DNA from: Christensenella sp. UBA4263
GTDB lineage: Bacteria > Bacillota > Clostridia > Christensenellales > Aristaeellaceae
Direction of reading: 5' to 3'
Length of the DNA stretch: 32,751 bases
Assembly: GCA_002395225.1 (NCBI GenBank)
Contig: DGWH01000131.1
Location: 1-32,751, forward strand
Shown here: one piece after another, positions 1-7,454 of the stretch
Layout: each line of letters begins with the position of its first letter
How positions within the stretch are numbered: the stretch's first letter is position 1
The notes under the pieces: generated by a model
What the model was told of the DNA's origin: nothing
The model's input: only the letters and a program-made list of their open reading frames with translations
The model's database searches: none
Position numbers and translations under genes: made by a program

Positions 1-6
1 ATGATT

Positions 7-34
7 ATTATAGTCACTATAAGGTTTTTGTCAA
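7..34 (-). promoter_or_regulatory. Outward-facing sigma-70-type promoter with palindromic operator
   Basis: Reading leftward, TTGACA (29-34) is followed after 16 bases by TATAAT (7-12); both hexamers are perfect. A 15-bp palindrome, TTATAGT-G-ACTATAA (8-22), covers the -10. The regulated gene would lie outside the window to the left. The overlap suggests a repressor site; which family binds is unknown. Confidence 0.6.
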
Positions 35-973
35 CAAATGCCAGCAACCTTTTTCAGGCACAAACCACAAAAACCATGTGCAAACGAGTGTGTACGTAAT
101 TATTTTCATTTTTGAAACTACAAAAAATACCTTATAAGCCTGGTCATCCCAGTTCTATATTTTGCTGTACATATGAATACCTTCAGCATCTCCGAAAGTG
201 AACTCATTCATTGCCTTGATCCGTCACTTTTCTTCGCCATGCATCATGGACATCTGGTTGTTGTCCCCCCAAAATGTTCATTGTATTCGCATTCGAATTA
301 TCTGCGCCTGTGCAGCAAAAGAAGCAGGAATATGTCCTGTTCTTGCCCCATTCTGTCGTAAACAGCATCTGTCAACTGGCCCAGTCGTTTCTCTGCGGAA
401 AGATCCACTCTCTCCACCAGCTTTTCTTCTTCGGAATATCTGCAGCCTCGCTCTGGCTCAAATGTTTCCTTTAGCTTCGACACCTTTCGAGCAGGTCGTT
501 CTGTCATCGTTCTTCCGACGGCCTTTTCAGCAGACATTAGGCAGTAAACAGTTTGAATCATCTGTTGAAAAGCGTCCTCCATGATCGTAAAATGTATGGG
601 AAGATCATAAAAAGCCTTGCCACGAGAGCCAAAATGCGGGTATTATCCATGTGAAGGAAAATCCAGAGAATCACCTGATTTATCCAGGACGGCTGAAACC
701 AAAAATCATTGAACCATTCATATACTGCCCTGCTTGTCCGCATTTCTGCATATGGCTCCATCCCGCAAAGAGCTGGACAGTCCGTCAGACAATGAGCTCG
801 TTTAACATCAAGCAGTCCGGCGCATTCATTCGTATATCCAATTGAAGAGTCCCCAGATGACACTCTCATCTGACACGCCACTCAAACAAATAGATTTTTC
901 ACGCAGGAATATGCGTGCAGCGTAAAGCCCAATACCACCAATAACCGATGCCCCCAAGAAAGGAAATAGTTGT
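35..973. other. Long stretch without a supported gene
   Basis: No convincing gene is visible. Two overlapping leftward reading frames (298-582 and 558-881) are open. The first gives a Lys/Glu/Arg-rich peptide of 94 residues that looks protein-like, but neither has a recognised domain or a clear ribosome binding site, so this may be a decayed gene. A small hairpin (CACGCA...TGCGTG, about 899-916) lies in the leader of the next gene. No good promoter was found for the rightward operon. Confidence 0.3.
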
Positions 974-1870
974 ATGAACCATCAGCCTCCATTTGAAACT
1001 TTCCTGAAAGAGGAAACTGCCCGGGTTAAAGGGCAGTATTATCCGGTACACGCCGGTCTCCTCACCCGGTTACTGGTCCGTCATGCATCGCCCCGGAAGC
1101 TGCATCCAAATCCCGAGGATGAATTCTGTGACCCTGAAATCGGACCAAATTACGGAATCATTTCCCAATATACAGAAAAATACAGAAAGGCAGATAAAAC
1201 GGTTTATGATGGAACAACCTTAGGGGAGATCCTCTATGAACCGCTAATAGTCCAGAAAACGATGCCGGATGGATACATGATTCTGAACGGTCACCATCGG
1301 TGGGCTGCAGCCTTAAGAAGCACTAAGGAAAAAGTACCCGTCAAGGTCGTCAATGTGACCAGCAGCGAAGATATCAAAAAGATGCTGGAGCAGGGAAAAT
1401 CCGATATCCGGGTAACAATGGATCTGGACGAGGTCATCTTCTGTGATGCGAATGATCCCATTAAAGAGCCTCCTCTTCATTTCCCGATGAACCGTTTCTT
1501 TAAGGAAAACATCCGGAAAGGCGTTCCCGCTCTGTTCCATTTCCTGAACGAGATGGAAGCCGATATCTGGGTCTATACCACCAATTACTATTCCATGGAC
1601 TATATCCGCTCCTTCTTCAAAGCCCGGGGCGTCCATCTCAGCGGCATCGTAACCGGTTCCGGCCGAAAGGAACTGGGCGGTTCAGACGGCGGAAAATCAC
1701 TGAAACAGCTGGCTGAACAAAAATACAAATCGACTATTCTGATCGACAGACAGCTGGTTCTTCTGATCCATACCGGAACGCATGAATGTGTTGAACGTCC
1801 TTTGACCGCCACGGGAGACAACTGGTCTCTCGAGGTAATGAACACCATCAGGGAGATGATGAACAAATGA
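974..1870 (+). CDS. ParB/sulfiredoxin-like domain fused to HAD-like domain
   Basis: The 298-residue protein appears to have two parts. The N-terminal half contains ILNGHHRWAAAL (about residues 103-114), the GxxR box of ParB/sulfiredoxin-fold nucleotide-binding domains. The C-terminal half (about 145-298) resembles a HAD phosphatase: VTMDLDEVIF gives the DxD of motif I and WVYTT the Thr of motif II. The motif IV position reads LIDRQ, so the second acidic residue seen in the downstream paralogue (HIDDED) is missing and the HAD part may be inactive or altered. AAAGGAAA precedes the ATG at a suitable distance. The gene overlaps the next by 4 bases (ATGA), so the two are co-translated. The domain calls are by motif; the substrate is unknown. 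ParB-type domains can bind or hydrolyse nucleotides, so a nucleic-acid or nucleotide repair role is possible but not shown. Confidence 0.65.
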   Translation: MNHQPPFETFLKEETARVKGQYYPVHAGLLTRLLVRHASPRKLHPNPEDEFCDPEIGPNYGIISQYTEKYRKADKTVYDGTTLGEILYEPLIVQKTMPDGYMILNGHHRWAAALRSTKEKVPVKVVNVTSSEDIKKMLEQGKSDIRVTMDLDEVIFCDANDPIKEPPLHFPMNRFFKENIRKGVPALFHFLNEMEADIWVYTTNYYSMDYIRSFFKARGVHLSGIVTGSGRKELGGSDGGKSLKQLAEQKYKSTILIDRQLVLLIHTGTHECVERPLTATGDNWSLEVMNTIREMMNK

Positions 1871-2361
1871 AGCATATTCAGCGAATCATGCGGGTTTCTT
1901 TTGACCTGGATGAGGTTCTGTTCGTCTCTCCCGAGACACACAAGACTGAGCCACCGCTGCCCTTCCCTCTGCGGAATCTGTTTCAGGAACGTCTGCGTCT
2001 GGGAACCCCTCAGCTAATCTGGGATCTTCAGACGCAGGGATGTGAGGTATGGGTCTATACCTCCTCGTTCCGCTCGGAAGGTTATATCAAAACGCTGTTC
2101 CGCCTCTACGGTGTCAAGTTCGACGGCATTATTAATGGCTACCGGCATCAAAAGGAGGTCCAGGCTCACAGCAGCACCATTTTGCCTCAGAAGATGCCGA
2201 ACCGGTACCGGATCTCCCTGCACATTGACGATGAGGACGTCATCTGTTCCTCCGCCGGTCAGTATGGCTTCCGTGCCTACCAGCTCAATGCACAGGATGA
2301 TGAATGGGCAGATAAGATTCTGAAACGTGTTGCAGAAATCCGCCAGATTGAAGGGCTTTAA
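1867..2361 (+). CDS. Small HAD-like phosphatase, paralogue of preceding C-terminal domain
   Basis: A 164-residue protein that aligns along its length with the C-terminal half of the preceding gene. FDLDEVLF near the start gives motif I (DxD), WVYTSS gives motif II (Ser/Thr), and HIDDED near residue 118 provides the acidic pair of motif IV, so unlike its partner it looks catalytically complete. The ATG overlaps the upstream stop by 4 bases, which indicates translational coupling and probably a stoichiometric partnership. A strong hairpin follows. It probably belongs to a DUF-type HAD family; the substrate cannot be deduced. Confidence 0.65.
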   Translation: MKHIQRIMRVSFDLDEVLFVSPETHKTEPPLPFPLRNLFQERLRLGTPQLIWDLQTQGCEVWVYTSSFRSEGYIKTLFRLYGVKFDGIINGYRHQKEVQAHSSTILPQKMPNRYRISLHIDDEDVICSSAGQYGFRAYQLNAQDDEWADKILKRVAEIRQIEGL

Positions 2362-2450
2362 TTCCCGTGTATTCACTTTTCCAGCCTTCATAATCGCTGA
2401 AAACGGTTTCAAACTCTGCGCGACCACTCGGACAAATTCTCCCGCTCCAA

Positions 2451-2491
2451 CCAAAATCAGCCTTCCACCGGACGTGGAAGGCTGACTTTGG
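2451..2491. terminator. Long hairpin, bidirectional terminator
   Basis: An 18-bp stem with one mismatch (CCAAAATCAGCCTTCCAC against 2474-2491) and a 5-base loop sits between the convergent HAD operon and ATPase gene. It is followed by GTTTATC on the + strand. Location and stem strength fit a shared terminator, although the U-tract is short. Confidence 0.6.
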
Positions 2492-2535
2492 TTTATCTGC
2501 AATAAAGCGTATTCATCCCGGACGCGGCTTAATGT

Positions 2536-3995
2536 CTATACCGATCGAAACAAATCATCCAATGTTATTATATTCGTGAAATCACTAAAATACTCCGCAT
2601 GTTTTAATCCAAATGTGGTTATAAGCGTATTATGGATTGAAGCTTTTTTCGGGATAATCTCCCGCAGCAGTCGTTCTCTTCTTACAAGCGCAAAATGGCA
2701 TTCCTTATCTGCAACGAACTCATCACCATAGAACTTCGCCTCGCACATGTTTACCACATTATCTTTTCTTTCAATGATCAGATCAATCTGTGTTCCCTCT
2801 TCCTCATCGTTGTCTTTTTTAGACCACAGAAACTCATTGGTACTGACACCGCTAATCTCAAGGGCTGCTTTTATCTGACGAATATGATTAAAACACACGT
2901 TTTCAAAAGCCAGCCCATTCCAACCCGTGACCGCCTGAGAACCTGCCGTACCTGGCATTCTTTTTTGGTTCTGGAAAAAGTGTCACTTACGAATCGCAGA
3001 TAGAAAATGCAGAATGGGTCGGATGCTTTATAAAAACTGTTTCTCTTGCCATTCCCATAAGAATCATACTTAATGATAAACAACCCGGATTCCAGTTCTT
3101 TCAGCTGTTTGCTGAATGCCCCGCTGTCCGTAATCCCAGTTTTCTCAAGCAGTTCTCTTCTCGTCAGTCCTCTTTTTTCCGAGTTCATTGCAACGACGAT
3201 CGACTTCATCACCTCCGGATTTGTAAAAAGTGATGAAAACAATCGGTCGAACTCATTTCTCAAGAGTGCATCTTTGTCAAAGAAGAGCGCCTGGATATTT
3301 TGTGAAACGCTCAGAGAGTTTTCAAAACAATTCAGGTAATAGGGAATTCCGCCTGATATCATATACGTTTGCATGATGTCATAACGGGACAGCAACACCC
3401 CTTTTGCCAGAAAAAACTGTTCGCATTCATGCAGATTGAATGGCGGAAGCTCAATCGCGCATGTAAGCCTTCCATAAAGTCCTCCGTGGTTGTCGACCAG
3501 TTTATCCATTATCCATGAAGGAGAGCTCCCGCAAACAACAAGCATGGCATTATGCCGACAACATGCCCAGCTGTTCCAGAACGCCTCAAGGCCCCTCATA
3601 AAGCCTGATTTTGGCGTATCCATCCATTGAATTTCATCAATAAATACCAGCAGTCGCCCCTTTGTATCGTCTCGTTCCATCAAAAAACGTTCCAGCAGAT
3701 AAAAAGCATCCAGCCACGATTCCGGAGGATCACCTGCTTCCATTCCCTGCAGCATAAGTGACCGGTGAAACTGTCTGAGCTGTTCTTTCATAGGACTGAT
3801 CTTCGGCGCATTTCCACTTTCAGTACCGACTGGCGGAAGTCCCGCATGTCTGAATGTGATTTTATTATGAAACACTTCATCGATCAGAACTGTCTTTCCT
3901 ACTCTTATCCTCCCATAAACCGCAACAAATACAGCACGCCCGCTTTCATACAGTTCTCTGAGCTTTTTCTGTTCCTTCTCCCGTCCCGTTATCAT
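2536..3995 (-). pseudogene. AAA ATPase with C-terminal nuclease-like domain (ATPase/DUF234 family), frameshifted
   Basis: The start is the ATG at 3995 preceded by AAGGAGATAACC. The product opens MITGREKEQ. The P-loop reads GRIRVGKT (residues 28-35) and Walker B reads FIDEIQ (118-123). A winged-helix region follows, then the DPFCIFYLRF block. The reading frame then breaks at a run of six A residues (about 2965-2972). The continuation, WNGLAFENVC...QIDLIIER...CEAKFY, lies in another frame and ends at 2536. One extra A would restore a full-length family member of about 485 residues. These ATPases are often found in archaea and anaerobic bacteria in mobile or defence-like settings; their function is poorly defined. 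Either a mutation or a sequencing error in the A-run explains the break; slippage could also rescue it. The leftward orientation is convergent with the HAD operon. Confidence 0.75.
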
Positions 3996-4016
3996 GGTTA
4001 TCTCCTTAAATGATCT

Positions 4017-4054
4017 TTTTCGGTGAAATGCTTTATTGGAGTGTTCACCGAAAA
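4017..4054 (-). promoter_or_regulatory. Inverted repeat in ATPase leader
   Basis: Perfect 11-bp arms, TTTTCGGTGAA and TTCACCGAAAA, are separated by 16 bases, just upstream of the ATPase ribosome binding site. A similar arrangement recurs at 4703-4748. It could be an operator or a leader hairpin; a TGATAAT-like -10 lies immediately upstream. Confidence 0.4.
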
Positions 4055-4822
4055 TTATCATCTGTTGTGGCTAAACTGAACTGTCATTAAATTGATAAGG
4101 GGTTTGTCACTGTTTTGCTCACAATGACTGTCAAAACAACCTGAAAAGACTCATTTCGATCGTCAGGACGAAAAAACTGCACAAAACTCTCGAAGCACAC
4201 AGTAGAAAATGTTGGTCAAATTGCACTATCGATTGATCTAATATTAAGGCTAAATGACGGTGATCTCTGGAGTTGTCACTGAACTGACCTTGCTGTCAAT
4301 CCGGTCATTCACTATGTGGTGATTTTCAAACTGAAAAAGCATCTTTACACTGGTTAGGATCCAGAGGCTGGTATGTGTCTCGACCGGAATTTTTGCCTTC
4401 AGGATTGACATGGAGCCTCTAACCAGGGTGTGTACGCCAGCTTGCGGCCAGCCCAACGGGGGAAGGGCTGGCGCGCCTTCAGGCTACACCCTGGTTCTCT
4501 CCACATCAATCCATTACAGCAAAATTTCCTTCTGCCGCAATCTTCGAAATATGAGCGTTTATCATATATCTGACTCTACGACAATAAGCCTTTGACAAGT
4601 CAGATGAGCAAACAAATGACAGCTTATTGATCTACTATTGGACATTTCACAAGAGCCACAACAATCATCATCGTCTTCGATTATGTCAGCAGAATTAACT
4701 GCATATTTTTCGGCGAATCGTATAAAACTGCTTTCACCGAAAAATATCCATCTTCTCAGAGAGTCCCTGTCGCACACAGACAGGGGGCAAATCCAGTCCT
4801 CGTGCAATGCTGCTTCGGCAAA
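4055..4822. other. Non-coding accessory stretch rich in palindromes
   Basis: No gene is supported. The stretch contains a nested palindrome (4421-4496), an inverted repeat with arms ATATTTTTCGG/CCGAAAAATAT (4703-4748) and the start of a dispersed leader-type repeat (4765 onward). The short open frames on either strand have no recognisable domains. Confidence 0.4.
4421..4496. repeat. Nested palindrome able to form a cloverleaf-like multi-branch fold
   Basis: Outer arms AACCAGGGTGT (4421-4431) and ACACCCTGGTT (4486-4496) match perfectly. Inside is a perfect 8-bp hairpin, GCCAGCCC/GGGCTGGC (4447-4454 with 4465-4472), flanked by two small hairpins (CGC...GCG near 4435-4446; GCC-TTCA-GGC at 4475-4484). 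At 76 nt this is a multi-branch structure, but it lacks tRNA landmarks. Its function is unknown; a mobile-element end or small structured RNA are possibilities. Confidence 0.5.
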
Positions 4823-4845
4823 CGACATCTGTAAGTCCTGCAAAG
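4765..4845 (+). repeat. Dispersed leader-type repeat, orphan copy
   Basis: Hairpin CCCTGTC-N7-GACAGGG (4765-4785) is followed by AAATCCAG, a GCAATGCTGCTTCGGCAAACGA-like block and a purine-rich tail. It closely matches the copy before the cardiolipin synthase gene (31953-32091). Unlike other copies, no gene follows on the same strand; the downstream sequence is the leftward rdgB fragment. Confidence 0.5.
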
Positions 4846-5030
4846 AGACGTTTTCTGTTTACTTTCCGTTCTGCCTTCATCCCTTACCTGGACTGAAGAT
4901 AGGCAATCATTTTCTTTACCGCTTTCGCCCTGTGAGAATGTGTTTTCTTAAAGGAAAGAGGCATGCTTGCCATGGTCCTTTCCCCATCCTCCGGGATGAA
5001 CATCGGTTCGTCGCCGAAACCGTTTTTTGC
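4823..5030. repeat. Direct repeat, left copy (3' end of rdgB)
   Basis: This segment repeats 6376-6580, the 3' end of intact rdgB plus its downstream flank, in the same orientation. Over the best 125 bases about nine in ten positions agree by eye. The two copies bracket the fic cassette. Confidence 0.8.
4884..5030 (-). pseudogene. Partial second copy of rdgB 3' end
   Basis: The frame encodes NGFG-like residues, then an EDG...TMASMPLSFKKTHSHRAKAV stretch and the same IAYLQSR terminus and stop as the intact rdgB at 6433. Everything N-terminal to the NGFG motif is missing and is replaced upstream by the fic terminator, so this is a tail fragment and not a gene. It is probably left by the recombination that brought in fic, or is the displaced original 3' end. 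Confidence 0.8.
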
Positions 5031-5033
5031 GAT

Positions 5034-5064
5034 AAAAACCCCGCTGGTTTCCCAGCAGGGTTTT
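5034..5064 (-). terminator. Terminator of fic
   Basis: On the minus strand CCCTGCTGG-GAAA-CCAGCGGGG forms a 9-bp stem (one G-U pair) with a GAAA tetraloop, followed by TTTTT. It lies about 70 bases after the fic stop. The G-U pair forms only on the minus strand, which favours that direction. Confidence 0.75.
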
Positions 5065-5080
5065 CGCTTAATCGCTATTG

Positions 5081-5114
5081 TTTTCGCTTGATTTTTAATA
5101 ATATCAAGCGAAAA
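5081..5114. promoter_or_regulatory. Inverted repeat downstream of fic
   Basis: Perfect 12-bp arms TTTTCGCTTGAT and ATCAAGCGAAAA are separated by 10 bases. The same word occurs at the fic promoter (6254-6265). No T-run follows, so it is a poor terminator. A protein-binding site, perhaps for the wHTH of Fic itself, or a cassette-end signal is more likely. Confidence 0.45.
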
Positions 5115-5134
5115 TCGGATTGACCAAGCGATTT

Positions 5135-6214
5135 TCAAAGCGCATCTGCGCGAATGTAGAACGTTGATCGCCCGGTTCCAAATCTTTGAATCTCACCGTT
5201 TGCAATCAGCTCTCTCAGGCCCGCCTCTACAGAGGACCGACTAATCGTTGGGCAGATGTTTAGAATTTCCGTCTTCGTGAACTTTCCAATCCTGCTCTCA
5301 ACAGCAGCTCTGACGATGTCGGCAGCACTGGATTTCACCAGTATTTTTCCACTCTCGTCCGGCTTACTGAGAGCATCCACCCTTGACTCAAATTCTCGGT
5401 AACAGGCAAGAACAACGCCAAGCATATACTTGATAAATGGCTCTGTGTTCCCCTTTCCCTCGTGCCATCCCTGGGAGGCAGCCCCGAGCGCATCATAATA
5501 AGCATCCTTGGTTTTTTCAATATGTTTTTCAATACTGATGTAACGCCCGACCTGGTACCCAGCCTGGTAAAGCAGGAGCAGTGTCAATAATCGGCTCATT
5601 CTTCCATTCCCATCATTGAAGGGATGGATGCACAGGAAGTCCGTCAGGAATACAGGGATTACCAGCAGAGGATCGATTCTCTGTTCGTCAACAACTTTCC
5701 TGTAACTTTCACAGATGGCATTCATACAGGGTTCCGTCTCATAAGGAGGAACCGGTGTAAAGCGAATGAAGGTCGTACCATCTGCTCTCGTCTCCTGCAA
5801 GTAGTTCTGCGTGATCTTGTAGGAACCGCCAAGATTGCTGCCTGTATACTGCATGAGGTCCCGATGAAGCTGCAGAATGTAATTGCTCCGAAGCGGGATG
5901 TACTCATGATTCTCGTGAATCGTGTTCAGCACATCCCTGTATCCAGCAATCTCATACTCATCCCGGTTCCTTGGCGTCGTTTTTTCCTGAACCAGAGCCT
6001 GGATCCGGCTTGCAGTGGTCACAATTCCTTCTATTCTGTTAGATGATTCAGTACTCTGGATTTTTGCAATTTCAACTAATTTTTGCAGTTCCATCGGTTT
6101 TTGCCGGATATATAGATCCTGTTTTCCCTTGTACTCATGGATCAGATTTGTGTAATTTACGATTTCCGTTTCCCACAGTTTTTCTGACAAAACGCAGTAG
6201 TCGAACTCTCTCAC
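5135..6214 (-). CDS. Fic family protein (AMP transferase type) with C-terminal winged helix
   Basis: I place the start at the GTG at 6214: GGAG stands 7 bases before it, family members usually begin (M)REFDY, and a strong promoter lies inside the longer open frame that reaches 6295. This gives 359 residues. SNRIEG (58-63) is the (S/T)xxxE(G/N) inhibitory motif of class II Fic proteins. HPFNDGNGRMSR (197-208) is the catalytic core HPFx(D/E)GNGRxxR, complete. The last 60 residues form a winged-helix domain. Fic enzymes transfer AMP or related groups to Ser/Thr/Tyr of target proteins; here the activity would be autoinhibited. The gene stands alone between a promoter and a terminator and is bracketed by repeats of the rdgB 3' end, so it looks like an acquired cassette. 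The target protein is unknown. The wHTH could bind the repeated AAGCGAAAA sites around the gene. Confidence 0.85.
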   Translation of the reverse strand: MREFDYCVLSEKLWETEIVNYTNLIHEYKGKQDLYIRQKPMELQKLVEIAKIQSTESSNRIEGIVTTASRIQALVQEKTTPRNRDEYEIAGYRDVLNTIHENHEYIPLRSNYILQLHRDLMQYTGSNLGGSYKITQNYLQETRADGTTFIRFTPVPPYETEPCMNAICESYRKVVDEQRIDPLLVIPVFLTDFLCIHPFNDGNGRMSRLLTLLLLYQAGYQVGRYISIEKHIEKTKDAYYDALGAASQGWHEGKGNTEPFIKYMLGVVLACYREFESRVDALSKPDESGKILVKSSAADIVRAAVESRIGKFTKTEILNICPTISRSSVEAGLRELIANGEIQRFGTGRSTFYIRADAL

Positions 6215-6251
6215 AAACTTTCTCCTTTCGCTTTTTTTCCCTTTATTGGGG

Positions 6252-6320
6252 GATTTTCGCTTGATTTTAGCCATAATCAAGCAATAAGTCAACAAATAAA
6301 GGGAAAATAAAGCGAAAATC
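6252..6320 (-). promoter_or_regulatory. fic promoter flanked by inverted repeat
   Basis: TTGACT (6287-6292), 17 bases, TAAAAT (6264-6269), reading leftward. The promoter is enclosed by perfect 11-bp arms GATTTTCGCTT (6252-6262) and AAGCGAAAATC (6310-6320). The same word recurs beyond the fic stop. This fits autoregulation by a DNA-binding protein. Confidence 0.6.
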
Positions 6321-6375
6321 TCTTATGAAGGACTCTCTGTTTCATTATCATCATCGATTGCACCAATCCCCATCA

Positions 6376-6580
6376 AGGACATCTGCGAGGCCAGAGACAT
6401 TTTCTGTTTGCTTTCCGTTCTCAAATCATCCCTTACCTGGACTGCAGATAGGCAATCAGTTTCTTTACCGCTTTCGCCCTGTGAGAATGCGTTTCCTTAA
6501 AGGAAAGAGGCATGCTTGCCGTGGTTTTCCCATTCCCATCCTCAGAGATAAAAATCGGGTCGTAGCCGAAACCGTTTGTT
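6376..6580. repeat. Direct repeat, right copy (3' end of rdgB)
   Basis: Partner of the repeat at 4823-5030; it covers the last third of the rdgB coding region and about 55 bases beyond its stop. Confidence 0.8.
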
Positions 6581-7014
6581 CCTTCTTCTCTTTCAGCGAT
6601 GATCCCGTTCCAGATTCCTGTAAAGAGATGCTCCTCGCCTTTTTCATCGATAAAACAAATGCAGGTGACAAAACGCGCATGGCGGTTTTCTTTTCCTTCA
6701 AGCCCCTTCAGGACAGCCAGTCTGCGTTCATGCTCTGTCGGAAGACCTTTATACCGTGCAGAATAGAGTCCCGGTTCTCCGCCCAGAGCTTCTACCTCCA
6801 GACCGCTGTCATCCGCGATGACACAGCAATGAGACTGATCGTAGATCGCCCGTGCCTTTAATGCCGCATTTTGCTCGAAAGTGGACCCGGTTTCCTCCAC
6901 CTCCAGATGAATGTGTTCCTCCCCCTGAGAGACGGCCTGAAACCCAAACGGCTCCAGAACATCTTTGTATTCCCGGATTTTCCCCTTGTTATTGCTTGCT
7001 ATGATCAGCTTCAT
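6433..7014 (-). CDS. rdgB: RdgB/HAM1 family XTP/dITP pyrophosphatase
   Basis: The protein hydrolyses non-canonical purine nucleoside triphosphates (XTP, dITP, ITP) to monophosphates and cleans the nucleotide pool. The start is the ATG at 7014, preceded by AGAAGGAGA; this gives 193 residues, normal for the family. Seen directly: IASNNKGKIREY at the N-terminus, the FEQNAALKARAI helix, ADDSGLEVEALGG, SARYKG, NGFGYDPIF and the C-terminal SHRAKAVKKL. All are signature RdgB blocks. A structured leader element precedes it. Its 3' end is duplicated beyond the fic gene, and since the copies differ at about 10% of positions one of them may be foreign. Confidence 0.93.
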   Translation of the reverse strand: MKLIIASNNKGKIREYKDVLEPFGFQAVSQGEEHIHLEVEETGSTFEQNAALKARAIYDQSHCCVIADDSGLEVEALGGEPGLYSARYKGLPTEHERRLAVLKGLEGKENRHARFVTCICFIDEKGEEHLFTGIWNGIIAEREEGTNGFGYDPIFISEDGNGKTTASMPLSFKETHSHRAKAVKKLIAYLQSR

Positions 7015-7113
7015 GCTGCTTCTCCTTCTTATGCAAACCTCAGCTTTGGCCATTTGCCTGAGCCGCTTTGGCTGAGGCCTGGATTTGGCTTAACTGTCGC
7101 TGCGCGGCAGGAC
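7015..7113 (-). promoter_or_regulatory. Structured leader element upstream of rdgB
   Basis: In transcript orientation: hairpin CTGCCGC-GCA-GCGACAG (7094-7110), an A-rich link with CAAATCCAGGCC, then sequence with two mutually exclusive folds (a GCCT-AGCC/GGCT-AGGC hairpin, or CCTCAGC pairing with GCTGAGG), then GGAGA and ATG. It is one of about twelve related copies. The 226 bases beyond it (7114-7339) hold a TGTCCT/AGGACA hairpin (about 7170-7190) but no gene. Confidence 0.5.
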
Positions 7114-7339
7114 AATTCCTTATGCCTTTATTCATGCTTTCTGCAGACCCTCAGATAAACTGCGGGCCAAATGTCCTCACTGTCACAGGACACAGGCTTC
7201 ATCATCCTGACAGCGGTCAAATCAAAAAGCATCTGCGTAAAGTCTACCATAACCCGTCCTCCAGGTCTACTTCCGATTTTCTGCATCTGCCCTTCCCCGG
7301 CCGGCAGGAACAGGACAAGTTCAAAGAGGCTTCAATCCC

Positions 7340-7383
7340 AAAAGTGACGGCACCGGGGCTCTGCATCCCGGTGCCGTCATTTT
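7340..7383. terminator. Bidirectional hairpin terminator after membrane-protein operon
   Basis: Perfect 13-bp stem TGACGGCACCGGG (7345-7357) with 7367-7379 and a 9-base loop; A-run on the left and T-run on the right. It lies about 75 bases after the stop of the last gene of the leftward operon. Confidence 0.75.
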
Positions 7384-7454
7384 ATGCAATTCCGCCTGAA
7401 CAGCGGCGTGTCGATTCAGCCACCTTGCAATGGCATCACCAAAAGACTCAGGCG

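Noticed and set aside
4421..4496. tRNA or integron attC site
   Set aside because: Length and branching are tRNA-like, but there is no D- or T-loop consensus and no anticodon arm of standard size. The attC core GTTRRRY is absent.
4884..5138. 84-codon leftward open frame as a small gene
   Set aside because: The frame runs through the fic terminator and ends in the duplicated rdgB tail; it is a fragment, not a gene.
7015..7113. Glycine riboswitch in the rdgB leader
   Set aside because: A CTCAGGCAAAT-GGCCA-AG string resembles the glycine aptamer core, but the rest of the aptamer is missing and the string is not kept in the other copies of the element.
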